Shown one piece after another: positions 35,476 to 43,954 of a DNA stretch of 64,000 nucleotides. The stretch comes from UBA7672 sp965229115 (GTDB lineage: Bacteria > Pseudomonadota > Alphaproteobacteria > Caulobacterales > Hyphomonadaceae). Each line of letters opens with the position of its first letter. Position 1 is the first letter of the stretch. A program made the position numbers and the translations under genes. The notes beneath the pieces are model-generated. The model did no database searches. It had not been told where the DNA came from and saw only the letters and a list, made by a program, of their open reading frames with translations. The stretch lies in assembly GCA_965229115.1 (NCBI GenBank), contig CBDDIR010000003.1:1054001-1118000 (forward strand), in the 5' to 3' direction.

Positions 35476-35892
35476 ATGAAATTGGTCGGGCCGGTTCTTC
35501 TTGCGTGTCTGGGGCAGGCCGCGTTTGCGCAGCCGCCGGAGGTTCCGGCGGAGGTGCGCGAGATGATCGCGGGCCTTGCGCAGGAGCAGGGCATGACGAC
35601 GTTTGGCGACGTTTATCTCAGCCGGCTGGACGATGGCGCTTCGGCTACGGTCACGGTGAAGGTGTCGCCGGGCAAGCGGACGTATGTCACCGTGGCAGGC
35701 GATGGCGCGGCGCTGGATATGAAGGTGCGCGGTACAGCTGGCGGCAAGGCGTTCGTGCCGGAAATGGGCTATAGCTCGGGCATGGCGGTTGTGCAGATCC
35801 CCGAGGGCAATGGCGATACCGTTGCGCTCAACCTGCAGATGTCATGCGAAGATATTGACTGCGGATATTTCGTGCAGGCGTTCGTACGTTGA
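35476..35892 (+). CDS. Exported protein of unknown function
   Basis: 138 residues from ATG 35476 with GGAGGG five bases before it. A signal peptide (MKLVGPVLLACLGQAAFAQ) ends at AFA|Q. The mature part looks beta-rich (TVTVKVSPGKRTYVTVAGD, MAVVQIPEGNGDTVALNLQM) and has two Cys near the end (SCEDIDCGYF) that may pair. I know no family for it. It ends 68 bases before the protease start, so a common transcript with the S41 protease is likely. Confidence 0.7.
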   Translation: MKLVGPVLLACLGQAAFAQPPEVPAEVREMIAGLAQEQGMTTFGDVYLSRLDDGASATVTVKVSPGKRTYVTVAGDGAALDMKVRGTAGGKAFVPEMGYSSGMAVVQIPEGNGDTVALNLQMSCEDIDCGYFVQAFVR

Positions 35893-35960
35893 ACCACCCG
35901 CTTAGAAGGCGGGTGCTCTATCGATCGTGGTGTGTTTTCGAGCAGAGAGTGGGTCAGCCG

Positions 35961-37613
35961 GTGCTCAAACAATGTGGTTCTGCACTGATCGGCGCGTGTG
36001 CGGCGCTGGGGCTGCTTGCGCTCTCCGCTTGCGGGGGCGGCGGAGGCGGCGGCGGTGGTAGCAGTGGCGGGAGCACTGGCGGCGGCGTCGTGACGCCGAC
36101 CGGGCCGACGTGGACGCAGGGTGTGTTTCAGGCGGCGAGCACGTTCGAGAACCGGTGTGCGTCGCCGCGCACGGGCGTTGATGCGCAGGGACGGGCGTTT
36201 CCGGATCAGGCGGGATCGCTGGCGCAGGAGCTGTTCTATCTGCGCTCGTGGACCAACCAGACCTATCTCTGGAATACCGAGGTGGCCGATCAGAACCCGG
36301 CTACGTTCACGGATCGGGTCGCTTACTTCAACGTGCTGAAGACGAATGCGACGACGGCTTCAGGGCTGGCGAAGGATCGCTTCCATTTCACGCGCACGAC
36401 GGCGGAGTATCTGGCGGAGCAATCGTCGGCGGCGACGGCGAGCTATGGCGCGGAGTTGCGCGTGATTGCGAGCACGCCGCCGCGTGAAGTGCGGGCGCTT
36501 TATACGACGCCGGGCACGCCGGCGGCGGAGGTGGTGGGCAGCACGCAGAAGTTTGCGCGCGGGGCGCGTATCCTCTCGGTGGATGGCGTTGACCTGGTGA
36601 GTGGCGGCTCGACGCAGGCGCAGATCGATACGCTGAACAACGGACTGTTCCCGCGCACGGCGGGCGAGAGCCATACGTTCACGGTGCGCTATGTCGATGG
36701 CACGGAGCGGTCTGTGACGCTGGTATCGCAGGCGCTGGTCGAGGCGCCGGTGAACCGGCGCAGCACGATCACCACGCCTACGGGCAGGGTGGGTTACGTG
36801 CTGCTGAATACGTTCAGCCCGTACAGCTCCGAGAAGGGGCTGGTGGATGCGATGGCGCAGTTCAAGGCCGATGGCGTCAATGATGTGGTGCTCGACCTGC
36901 GCTATAATGGCGGCGGGTTGCTCGCGGTGGCGTCGCAGTTGTCGTACATGCTGGCGGGGCCGGCGCGGACGAACGGGCATGTGTTCGAGCGGCTGCAGTT
37001 CAATGCGGCGGCGGGCAGCACAAATCCGGTGACGGGCAGTGCGAACACGCCGACGCCTTTCTATACGACGGGGCTTGGCTTCTCGGTTTCCAACGGGTCG
37101 CCCCTGACCACGCTGAACCTGCCGCGCGTGTTCGTGTTGAGCACGTCGCGGACATGCAGCGCGAGCGAGTCCGTCATCAACGGTCTGCGCGGGATTGATG
37201 TCGAGGTGATCCTGATCGGCGCGACGAGCTGCGGGAAGCCGTTCGGCTTCTATCCGGACGATAATTGCGGGCAGACCTATTTCTCGATCCAGTTCCAGGG
37301 CGTGAACGACAAGGGCTTCGGCGATTATCCGGATGGCTTCACGCCGTCGAACTCGTCGTCGGCGAATGCGGTGAAGGTGAGCGGGTGTGCGGTGGCGGAT
37401 GATTACAGCCGCGATCTTGGCGACACCAGCGAGGCGATGCTGGCGGCGGCGCTGAACTTCAGGTCGACGGGGACGTGTCCGTCGCCGCCGGTGGGGAGCA
37501 TTGCGCAGGCGCGCGTGATGATCGAGGGCGAGCCGATTGCGACGACGGGGCGATCGGAGATGGCGGAGATCCTGCGCAACAACCGCGATATGTCGATGCC
37601 GGGGGCGCGATGA
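35961..37613 (+). CDS. S41 (C-terminal processing) family peptidase, lipoprotein
   Basis: 550 residues from GTG 35961, chosen because it gives a clean lipoprotein signal (LLALSAC); the frame is open to TTG 35889. A poly-Gly/Ser linker follows the Cys. Then a PDZ-like part (GARILSVDGVDLVSGG) and the S41 core: GRVGYVLLNTF, VVLDLRYNGGG, STSRTCSASESVINGL with the catalytic Ser, and TSCGKPFGF with the catalytic Lys. Expected to cleave proteins in the periplasm or at the cell surface. Its final codons overlap the ATG of the small lipoprotein gene (ATGA). Confidence 0.88.
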   Translation: MLKQCGSALIGACAALGLLALSACGGGGGGGGGSSGGSTGGGVVTPTGPTWTQGVFQAASTFENRCASPRTGVDAQGRAFPDQAGSLAQELFYLRSWTNQTYLWNTEVADQNPATFTDRVAYFNVLKTNATTASGLAKDRFHFTRTTAEYLAEQSSAATASYGAELRVIASTPPREVRALYTTPGTPAAEVVGSTQKFARGARILSVDGVDLVSGGSTQAQIDTLNNGLFPRTAGESHTFTVRYVDGTERSVTLVSQALVEAPVNRRSTITTPTGRVGYVLLNTFSPYSSEKGLVDAMAQFKADGVNDVVLDLRYNGGGLLAVASQLSYMLAGPARTNGHVFERLQFNAAAGSTNPVTGSANTPTPFYTTGLGFSVSNGSPLTTLNLPRVFVLSTSRTCSASESVINGLRGIDVEVILIGATSCGKPFGFYPDDNCGQTYFSIQFQGVNDKGFGDYPDGFTPSNSSSANAVKVSGCAVADDYSRDLGDTSEAMLAAALNFRSTGTCPSPPVGSIAQARVMIEGEPIATTGRSEMAEILRNNRDMSMPGAR

Positions 37614-37960
37614 GGCTGGTGCTTGCCTGCGTGCTGGGCGTGATGGCGGGCGGGTGCCAGACGGCGCCGGGCGTGTCGCAGCCGGCGCTGCTCATGCAGG
37701 GCGATGACGCGGGGCTGGAGCGGCTGAAGGCGGCGCTGGCGAAGGAGATGGGGCGGGCGTCGGTTGATATCGGACCGAGCGATCCGACGCGCAGCTCGAC
37801 CATCTCCGTGCTGCCGGTTCCGGGCGGGCCGCTGAACGATCGCGACATGGCTCTGCCGACGCTGTTCCGGCTTGAGTCCGACGGCAAGACCTGCGCGCTG
37901 GTGCGCGAGGAGACTGGCCGCCGGATCGCGCTGGATGGCGTGGCGTGTAGGGCGTCCTAG
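37610..37960 (+). CDS. Small lipoprotein coupled to the S41 peptidase
   Basis: 116 residues. The signal sequence MRLVLACVLGVMAGGC ends in a lipobox. The mature part includes LERLKAALAKEMGRASVDIGPSD and LPVPGGPLNDRDMALPTLFRL, then two Cys. No family recognised. The ATG overlaps the protease stop by four bases, so it may assist or inhibit the protease; that is inference from coupling alone. The stop overlaps the convergent autotransporter stop. Confidence 0.7.
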   Translation: MRLVLACVLGVMAGGCQTAPGVSQPALLMQGDDAGLERLKAALAKEMGRASVDIGPSDPTRSSTISVLPVPGGPLNDRDMALPTLFRLESDGKTCALVREETGRRIALDGVACRAS

Positions 37961-39498
37961 AAGCGGACGGTGACGCCTGCGGTTGCGGCCTGTGCCTTGA
38001 AGCCGTCGCGGAAGCGGGCGTCGTAGCGGGCGAAGAGATCTGCGCCGGGGAAGAGCTGGAAGGCGATGCGGGCGCCTGCGTCGGCGCCGAGATCGTCTTC
38101 AGACTGGCCGGTGATGCTGACGGGCGCGCCGAAGAAGCTGGCGGGGATGACGCGATCTTCGCCGGAGACGGTTCCGACAGCGCGGCCATAGATCGACCAG
38201 GCGAGCGGGCCGGCGCCTTGGCCGAGCTCTACGCCGGCCCAGAGGCGCGTGCGGTCGGCGGTGTGGCCGCTGGCGGTGAGGGCGAGGCCGCCGGTTTCGC
38301 TGAAGCTGGACGAGCGGACGGAGGTGTAGTCCGCGCCGATGGAGGGCGAGACGTCGAGGCCGGCGAAGGCGAAGCGGTATCCCGCTTCGGCGAGGGCGCC
38401 GGTGGTGTAGATGTCGTACTTGGCTGTCGAGACGCCGCCGACGGCGTGGGTGGTGTAAACGTCGCCGACGCCATAGCTGGCGGCGAGGTTGGCGAACCAC
38501 GGGCCCGAGCCGAAGCCGGCGGTGAGGCCCATCTGTGTGAGATCGATGTCGCCGGTTTCGGCGAAGGCTGCGTCGAGGTCTATGTCGGTCTTGCCGAAGT
38601 CGATGGCGCCGCCGATGGAGACGGTGGGCGAAAGGTTGGCCTGGAGGCCTGCGGCGAAGCCCTGGCTGTCGCGGTCGTCGTCGGGGACGCCGCCCCTGGC
38701 TTTCTGACGCGCCGAGACGCCATAGCCTTCGGCCCATGCGCGGATCGGCGTCTGGCCGCCGCGGCTGGATTCTTCGCCGAGACGGCGGAGGAAATGGCCG
38801 CCTGCATCGAGCACGCCGGACTGGGCGGCGGTGTGAACCGAGCCGACAGCCTGCACGACGCCGGTGAGGGTGTACTGCTCGAACAGGGTGGTGGTGTTGG
38901 TGGTCGTGGTAAGATTGTTGATGGTGAGGAAGGTTTCGGTGTGGACGTTGATGTTGGACTCGCTGGAGCTAAGCACGACGGTCGTGCCGCCGGTGTCAAG
39001 ATCGCCGACCCGCACAGTCGCAGGGCCGAACGTGACGACGGCAGGGCGCGTGTCGTCCACCGACTGACGCGACACCTCGCGCGTGGCGACGGATGACGTT
39101 GTCGTGCTGGACGAGGCGGTGAGCGTGGGCGCGCCAATGATGACGCCGGCGCCGCCTGCCGTTGTGATGGCAGCACGGGCCGCCGTGACGCTGGCTTGTG
39201 CGGCGGGAGCAGAAAAAGCGACAGGCGCCGTCTGGTCATAGAGCGCTGTGCCGCCCTGCAAGCGCCCGATGATCTGGGTTGAGTTGTTCGTTACGTTGAC
39301 CGTCGCAGACGTTGTATTCACCGTCGTCGTGGTGTGGCGCGATGTGCTGAGAACCAGACAGCCCGCTGGGTTGCCGCAGGTCTGTGCCATGGCGGAGGGG
39401 GCTGCGAGGCCGGCGAGGAGAGCGATGGCCGCTACGCTCGCGAGCCGGGCAGAGACATTCGTGCTCAGGGCACGGGCGTGGCGGTGGCTGGTGAGCAT
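37957..39498 (-). CDS. Autotransporter-domain outer membrane protein
   Basis: 513 residues. A signal peptide (VAAIALLAGLAAPSAMAQ) is followed by a Thr/Ser-rich passenger of about 210 residues with homopolymer-like runs (TTTTVNTTSATVNVTNN, SSSTTTSS, LTTTTNTTT). From about residue 245 a beta-barrel domain begins: RAWAEGYGVSARQ, QGFAAGLQANLSPTVSIGGAI, alternating strands, ending in the outer-membrane signature VTVRF with terminal Phe. The short, repetitive passenger lacks catalytic motifs, so an adhesive or structural surface role is plausible. Convergent with the small lipoprotein, four bases overlapping. Confidence 0.85.
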   Translation of the reverse strand: MLTSHRHARALSTNVSARLASVAAIALLAGLAAPSAMAQTCGNPAGCLVLSTSRHTTTTVNTTSATVNVTNNSTQIIGRLQGGTALYDQTAPVAFSAPAAQASVTAARAAITTAGGAGVIIGAPTLTASSSTTTSSVATREVSRQSVDDTRPAVVTFGPATVRVGDLDTGGTTVVLSSSESNINVHTETFLTINNLTTTTNTTTLFEQYTLTGVVQAVGSVHTAAQSGVLDAGGHFLRRLGEESSRGGQTPIRAWAEGYGVSARQKARGGVPDDDRDSQGFAAGLQANLSPTVSIGGAIDFGKTDIDLDAAFAETGDIDLTQMGLTAGFGSGPWFANLAASYGVGDVYTTHAVGGVSTAKYDIYTTGALAEAGYRFAFAGLDVSPSIGADYTSVRSSSFSETGGLALTASGHTADRTRLWAGVELGQGAGPLAWSIYGRAVGTVSGEDRVIPASFFGAPVSITGQSEDDLGADAGARIAFQLFPGADLFARYDARFRDGFKAQAATAGVTVRF

Positions 39499-39609
39499 TG
39501 AGTCCCCCTTCGACGTATTCCTGCTTGAAAGCGGAAACGGGCCGGAAACGGGGACAGGGTTTTTCCGAAATTCTTCAGTACCCTGACGGAAGGCGCAGGA
39601 TCGCCATGG

Positions 39610-40092
39610 TTAGCGCTTCAACGGCGCCCGCGCTGGGTCGAAGCTGACGACTTCGCGGATGACGATCATGCTCTTGAAGGTCTTGATGCCGGCTTCGGGG
39701 GTGAGTTCGCGCAGGACGAAGGTTTCGTAGTCTTCCATCGAACGGACGGAGACGGTGAGGAGGAAGTCTGTCTCGCCGGTGACGTTCCAGGCGCCTTGCA
39801 CTTCGGGCATGGCGCGCAGGGATTTGTAGAAGGCGTCGGTCTGTTTCTGGTTGAGCGTTTCCATGGTCAGCAGGACCTGGATGAGGATGCGCGGCTCGAC
39901 CAGGGTGGGGTCGATCAGGGAGACGTCGGCGGCGATGACGCCCTCGGCGCGCAGGCGGCGGAGGCGGCGCAGCACGGCGCTCTCCGACAGGCCGACCTTT
40001 TCCGCGGTGACTCGCGCTGGTTCGAGATTGTTGCGGCGGACGCGGGCCAGCAGCTTGTGGTCGAAGGCGTCGAGTTCGACGAATTTCGGCAT
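39610..40092 (-). CDS. Lrp/AsnC family transcriptional regulator
   Basis: 160 residues from ATG 40092. The N-terminal helix-turn-helix (LDAFDHKLLARVRRNN, then LSESAVLRRLRRLRAEGVI) and the RAM ligand domain (VLLTMETLNQKQTDAFYKSL, GAWNVTGETDFLLTV, IVIREVV) are standard. Such regulators respond to amino acids. It is divergent from an RhtA-like amino-acid exporter gene with an 85-base gap, so control of that exporter in response to an amino acid is the natural guess. Confidence 0.92.
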   Translation of the reverse strand: MPKFVELDAFDHKLLARVRRNNLEPARVTAEKVGLSESAVLRRLRRLRAEGVIAADVSLIDPTLVEPRILIQVLLTMETLNQKQTDAFYKSLRAMPEVQGAWNVTGETDFLLTVSVRSMEDYETFVLRELTPEAGIKTFKSMIVIREVVSFDPARAPLKR

Positions 40093-40177
40093 AGGCGAAA
40101 GTCCCGTGACGGAAACAGGCGCTAACACGCCAAAAAACGCCGCCTCCCGCAATGTGGCATCTGATACCTCCGCGGCC

Positions 40178-41095
40178 ATGACACAGATGCTCGCCAGCGT
40201 TCGCCGCGCCGCCGCTTCTCCGGCTCTCAATGCGCTTGGACCGTACCTTGCCCTGTGGGGCGGGATACTCTCGCTGGCGATCGGGACGTCGTATGCGAAG
40301 GGGCTGTTCCCGGCCGTGGGCGCGGAGGGGACGGTGGCGCTGCGCGTGGGGCTGGCGGCGGCGATCCTTGTGATGTTCTGGCGGCCGTGGCGGTTCAGGC
40401 TGGAGCGGCGCGATGCGATGCGCGTGCTGGCCTATGGCGGCGTGCTGGGGGTGATGAACCTGTGCTTCTATCTTTCGCTGCGGACGATCCCGCTGGGGAT
40501 TGCGCTGGCGATCGAGTTCATGGGGCCGCTGACGCTGGCGTTGCTGCATGCGCGGCGGGTGATCCATTTCGTGTGGATCGGATTTGTCGTGGCCGGTTTG
40601 CTGATGCTGCTGCCGATCTGGGGCGGAGCGGCGCATCTGGACATGGTGGGCGTAGGGCTGGCTGCGATCGCGGGTGTTTGCTGGGCGCTCTACATCGTGT
40701 TCGGCAAGAAGCTGTCGCATGTGCATGCGGGGCAGTCCGTGGCGCTGGGGATGAGCACGGCGGCGCTGTTCGTCGTGCCGGTTGGCGTGGCGAGTGCGGG
40801 GCTGGCGTTGTTCACGCCGGCGGTGTTGCTGGCGGGGCTGGTGGTGGCGGTGGCGTCGAGCGCGGTGCCGTATTCGCTGGAGATGATCGCGATGCGGCAT
40901 ATCCCGAAGCGGACGTTTGGCGTGATGCTGTCGATGGAACCGGCTGTGGGTGCGCTCGCGGGACTGCTGTTGCTGGGAGAGCAGTTGTCGATGCTGCAGT
41001 GGGGCGCGATCGGGCTGATCATTGCGGCGTCGGGCGGGGCTGTGCTGACGACGAAGCGCGAGGCGATTGAGGCCGTTGTCGAGCCGGCGGCTTAA
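40178..41095 (+). CDS. rhtA: RhtA-like amino-acid exporter (EamA family)
   Basis: 305 residues from ATG 40178, about ten transmembrane helices in two EamA repeats. It follows E. coli RhtA well as I recall it: LAKxLFP-like SYAKGLFPAVG, YLSLRTIPLGIALAIEFMGPL, HFVWIGFVVAGLLMLLP, ACCW-like GVCWALYIVFG, and SAVPYSLEMIAMRHIPKRTFGVMLSMEPAV. RhtA exports threonine and homoserine at the inner membrane. The divergent Lrp gene probably controls it. The frame is open upstream, but that part overlaps the regulator. Confidence 0.87.
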   Translation: MTQMLASVRRAAASPALNALGPYLALWGGILSLAIGTSYAKGLFPAVGAEGTVALRVGLAAAILVMFWRPWRFRLERRDAMRVLAYGGVLGVMNLCFYLSLRTIPLGIALAIEFMGPLTLALLHARRVIHFVWIGFVVAGLLMLLPIWGGAAHLDMVGVGLAAIAGVCWALYIVFGKKLSHVHAGQSVALGMSTAALFVVPVGVASAGLALFTPAVLLAGLVVAVASSAVPYSLEMIAMRHIPKRTFGVMLSMEPAVGALAGLLLLGEQLSMLQWGAIGLIIAASGGAVLTTKREAIEAVVEPAA

Positions 41096-41188
41096 ATCGC
41101 TCAACGTATCATCTAGTAGTGGTTGCAAACCGTCGGGCCGCGAAATCTACTCTGTCGGGTCGAGTTCTCGACCGGTGGAGGGATGGGC

Positions 41189-42277
41189 ATGCTGACGCGT
41201 CGCTTGATGGTTCTGTCCGGAGCAGCGCTGGCGGGATGCGGCGGGGCGGTGGGGCAGCAGAGCCGTGTGGCGAGCGCGCTGCACATGACATCGCCGCGCG
41301 CGGCGCATTCGATTGTCACTTTGACAGATGGGTCTGTGCTGTTGATCGGCGGGTGTGTGGCGGGGAGCTGTGACACGGGGCCGGCTAGCGCGACGGTGGA
41401 TCGGTTTGATCCGGCGACGGGCAGGGTGTTGGCGGCGGGGCGGTTGCTAGGGCCTCGGACGCAGGCGGCGGTTGTGGCGCTGAAGGATGGCTCGGTGCTG
41501 GTTGCGGGCGGATGGCAGGGGCCGCGCATTACGGCTTCGCTGGAACGGTTTGATCCCAGGACAGGCGTGTCGGCGCGCGTGGGCGAGATGTCGGCGGCGC
41601 AGATGTGCCAGGCGCTGACGCTGGCGGATGGGCGCGTGGTGCTGGTGGGCGAGCAGACGGTTGAGGTGTTTGATCCGGCGGCGTCAAAGGTTTCGGTGTT
41701 GAGCAAGCAGTCGCCTTATCTTGATGGCGGCACGGCGACGTTGCTGGCGGATGGGCGGGTGCTGATGGTTGGCGGCGGGGTGTCGCGCGAGCCGCGGGCG
41801 GAGGCTTTCCTGATCAATGTGCGGACGGGTGTGGCGACGCAGACGGGGTCGCTATCGGCTGTGCGGCGGAAACATGCGGCGGTGCGGCTGCTGGATGGAC
41901 GCGTGCTGATTGTGGGCGGTTCAGACGCGCGTGACCGCAATGGCGGCAAGATGAAAGCGATGGAGGTCTTCGATCCGAAGTCGGGGCGGTTCTCGACGGT
42001 CGGGCAGACGCGGGATGCGCGATACAAGATCGTGGATGCGGCTGTGCGGCTGGCCGATGGGCGCGTGCTGCTGACGGGCGGGGCGGAGCTGCCGGAGATT
42101 GTCGATCCGAAGACATGGGTCTCGCGCGAGGTCGACTTCTCCATCGGAAGCACGCTGAACTTCTCGACGGCGGCGGCGCTGCCGAATGGCGATGTGCTGG
42201 TGGCGGGCGGGTATGGCGAGCAGACGATCGCGCTGACGGATCGTGTGTGGGTGATTCCCCGCGCGGCGTTTGCATAG
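41189..42277 (+). CDS. Kelch-repeat beta-propeller lipoprotein
   Basis: 362 residues from ATG 41189 with GGAGGG six bases before it. The signal sequence MLTRRLMVLSGAALAGC ends in a lipobox. Six repeats follow, each with a DG-x-VL-x-GG core: DGSVLLIGG, DGSVLVAGG, a degenerate DGRVVLVGE, DGRVLMVGG, DGRVLIVGG, DGRVLLTGG and NGDVLVAGG, with the usual V(E/D)xFDP turns between. This is a six- or seven-bladed propeller anchored in a membrane. Binding partner unknown; no enzyme motif seen. An inverted repeat follows the gene. Confidence 0.85.
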   Translation: MLTRRLMVLSGAALAGCGGAVGQQSRVASALHMTSPRAAHSIVTLTDGSVLLIGGCVAGSCDTGPASATVDRFDPATGRVLAAGRLLGPRTQAAVVALKDGSVLVAGGWQGPRITASLERFDPRTGVSARVGEMSAAQMCQALTLADGRVVLVGEQTVEVFDPAASKVSVLSKQSPYLDGGTATLLADGRVLMVGGGVSREPRAEAFLINVRTGVATQTGSLSAVRRKHAAVRLLDGRVLIVGGSDARDRNGGKMKAMEVFDPKSGRFSTVGQTRDARYKIVDAAVRLADGRVLLTGGAELPEIVDPKTWVSREVDFSIGSTLNFSTAAALPNGDVLVAGGYGEQTIALTDRVWVIPRAAFA

Positions 42278-42310
42278 ATGATCTCAAGCGTGCGGTGAGG
42301 TCTGCGCGAT

Positions 42311-42332
42311 GAAATGATCCTGTGATCATTTC
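42311..42332 (+). terminator. Perfect 9-bp inverted repeat after the kelch gene
   Basis: GAAATGATC, loop CTGT, GATCATTTC, followed by TCTTCAT. A/T-rich for the region. It could be a weak terminator of the kelch gene or a regulator site, as it lies 46 bases before an EcfG-type promoter. Confidence 0.5.
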
Positions 42333-42377
42333 TCTTCATGTCATGCGCTAAGCGCGTGCGATTTCATCTTTCTCACG

Positions 42378-42403
42378 GGAAACGCCTGACTCCGAAAGAC
42401 GTT
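42378..42403 (+). promoter_or_regulatory. EcfG-type promoter of the Arg/Gly/Tyr-rich gene
   Basis: GGAAA, a 17-base spacer, then CGTT. The alphaproteobacterial general-stress sigma factor EcfG recognises GGAAC-N16/17-CGTT, so this differs at one position. It lies 72 bases upstream of the start codon at 42475. Confidence 0.55.
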
Positions 42404-42474
42404 AGTCAAGTGCGGGGGCGCTGGCTCTATCGCGATCGCGCCCCTGCCATTGCAAAACATCACAGGAGAAACGC

Positions 42475-43419
42475 ATGGCACAGGGCAATTCTCGCGAGAA
42501 TGGCGGTCGAGGTCGCGATCGCGACGCGGACCGTAACAGAGAGTATGGCGCGCGTGGACGCGACCAGAACAACCGCGATGGCGATAACCGCGACAACGAA
42601 CGTCAGTTCAGCAATCGCAATCAGGATGGGCGTGAAGATGCGCAGCGTGGTTATGGCCAGTATGCGCGCGATCGCAACGACCAGCGCTATGGCAGCGACA
42701 CGGGCGACTGGAACGAAAGAACCTACGGAGCCTATGGCGAACGCGGCGATGGCGATTACGGGCAGCAGAATGATTTCTCTGGCAGCCGCAACCAGAGCTA
42801 TGGCCGCGGCCAGCAATGGGGCGGTGGGTATAACGAAGGCGGATACGACAATGGCGGAACCTGGGGTGGCGACAACTATCGCTTCACCGGTGGCAATTCC
42901 GGCTGGAACAGTCCGAATAACAGTTATGGCTGGAGCGGCGGCGGCAATCCGCAGACGCGCTATGGCCGGACGCAGGATGCGGGCCAGCAGAACAACGACT
43001 ATCCTTTCAGCGGTCAGGGTCGCGGGCAATCGTATGGCCGCGGCTATGGCGATTATTCCCAGCGCTCGAACTACGGTCAGGGCCAGGATGGCGATTACCA
43101 GCGCAATCTGCAAAGCCAGCGCCATGGCTCAGGTCATCATGACGAAAGCTATCTGAACTGGCGGAACGAACAGATTCGCCAACTCGACGACGATTACGAC
43201 GCCTATCGGCGCGAGCATCAGTCGAAGTTCAATTCCGACTTTGACACGTGGCGCAGCAGTCGGAACCAGAATGGCAATGGCGCACGTATGCGTGACCGCT
43301 CAGATGACGATGACGGTTCGCCTCGCCTGGCGCAGGATCGCGCGGAACGGTCTTCGCGATCGAAAACGTCCAGGACATCAAAGTCCGCGACGAGTGAGTC
43401 GAAGCCTGCTGCGAAGTAG
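42475..43419 (+). CDS. Disordered Arg/Asn/Gly/Tyr-rich protein with C-terminal WR-motif
   Basis: 314 residues with AGGAG ten bases upstream of ATG. Residues 1-215 are low-complexity: RDRD, NRDN, then about 20 short units with Tyr next to Gly (QSYGRG, GGYNEGGYDNGG, RGYGDYSQ). Near residues 220-262 is a conserved-looking motif, SYLNWRNEQIRQLDDDYDAY followed by RREHQSKFNSDFDTWRSSR. I recall the same W-R-x(n)-D-x-x-Y-x-x-Y-R-x-E motif in alphaproteobacterial stress-associated proteins (some with BON or SWFGD domains). The tail is acidic then Ser/Lys-rich. Arg/Tyr/Gly-rich disorder is typical of proteins that bind nucleic acid or phase-separate. A stress promoter precedes it. Confidence 0.75.
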   Translation: MAQGNSRENGGRGRDRDADRNREYGARGRDQNNRDGDNRDNERQFSNRNQDGREDAQRGYGQYARDRNDQRYGSDTGDWNERTYGAYGERGDGDYGQQNDFSGSRNQSYGRGQQWGGGYNEGGYDNGGTWGGDNYRFTGGNSGWNSPNNSYGWSGGGNPQTRYGRTQDAGQQNNDYPFSGQGRGQSYGRGYGDYSQRSNYGQGQDGDYQRNLQSQRHGSGHHDESYLNWRNEQIRQLDDDYDAYRREHQSKFNSDFDTWRSSRNQNGNGARMRDRSDDDDGSPRLAQDRAERSSRSKTSRTSKSATSESKPAAK

Positions 43420-43439
43420 GGTGACGACTTGAAAGTAAG

Positions 43440-43470
43440 AAGAGTCGCCGGGGCAACCGGCGGCTCTTTT
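43440..43470 (+). terminator. Rho-independent terminator
   Basis: AAGAG-T-CGCCGG, loop GGCAA, CCGGCG-G-CTCTT then TTCTT. The 12-step stem with one T-G pair and the T run form a convincing terminator for the Arg/Gly/Tyr-rich gene. Confidence 0.8.
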
Positions 43471-43477
43471 CTTATCG

Positions 43478-43502
43478 GTAACCAATTCCGCGCTCGCGCG
43501 TT
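43478..43502 (+). promoter_or_regulatory. EcfG-type promoter of the 84-residue protein gene
   Basis: GTAAC, a 16-base spacer, then CGTT: one mismatch to GGAAC-N16/17-CGTT. It lies directly after the terminator and 64 bases before the start at 43566. Confidence 0.5.
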
Positions 43503-43565
43503 GATGGCGTGTGGCAGCGTTTGACGCGTGCCCTCTCTATGCCCGCGAACCTAAAGGAGCGCACC

Positions 43566-43820
43566 ATGGCGGACAGAACACCTTCCGATAGCCCGATGGC
43601 GAGCGATCGCATCGACAGCAATTTCAATGCTTACAAGAGCGGCGACAATAACTGGACTGGCGGCCTGCCGCATGACTTCAAGGGGTGGGGCCCGCAGACT
43701 CCCGATCCGGACGAGCATGTGATCGACATGCATGCGGGAGATGAAGGCCTGCACTGGGATGGCAATGAGGACAGCCACAAGCATATCGTGTGGCGCTTTG
43801 ATCGCCGCACACGCCACTAG
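43566..43820 (+). CDS. Small protein of unknown function, probably stress-induced
   Basis: 84 residues, start fixed by AAAGGAG six bases before ATG. Hydrophilic, rich in Asp, His, Gly and Trp: NNWTGGLPHDFKGWGPQTPDP, then DEHVIDMHAGDEGLHWDGNED and HKHIVWRFDRR. No Cys and no membrane segment. Many His/Asp could bind metal, but no known site is evident. I recognise no family. It lies between two EcfG-type promoters and its own terminator, in a row of likely general-stress genes. Confidence 0.75.
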   Translation: MADRTPSDSPMASDRIDSNFNAYKSGDNNWTGGLPHDFKGWGPQTPDPDEHVIDMHAGDEGLHWDGNEDSHKHIVWRFDRRTRH

Positions 43821-43853
43821 GCGAGCGTCCGAACTAACCCATGAAATATTCAG

Positions 43854-43883
43854 CCGGCGGCCTTCGGGTCGCCGGTTTCGTTT
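43854..43883 (+). terminator. Rho-independent terminator with TTCG loop
   Basis: CCGGCGGCC, loop TTCG, GGTCGCCGG, then TTTCGTTT. The stem is nine pairs with one wobble and has a stable UUCG tetraloop. It closes the 84-residue gene and abuts the next promoter. Confidence 0.85.
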
Positions 43884-43885
43884 GA

Positions 43886-43911
43886 GGAACCCGTTGCAGC
43901 GCAACGACGTT
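43886..43911 (+). promoter_or_regulatory. EcfG promoter, perfect match, upstream of the hemerythrin gene
   Basis: GGAAC, a 17-base spacer and CGTT match the EcfG consensus exactly. It lies 43 bases upstream of the hemerythrin start and would also serve the topoisomerase IB gene that follows. Confidence 0.75.
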
Positions 43912-43954
43912 CTTGCCGGGTAAACGGACCCAACCCTACACGATGGAGGTGACC

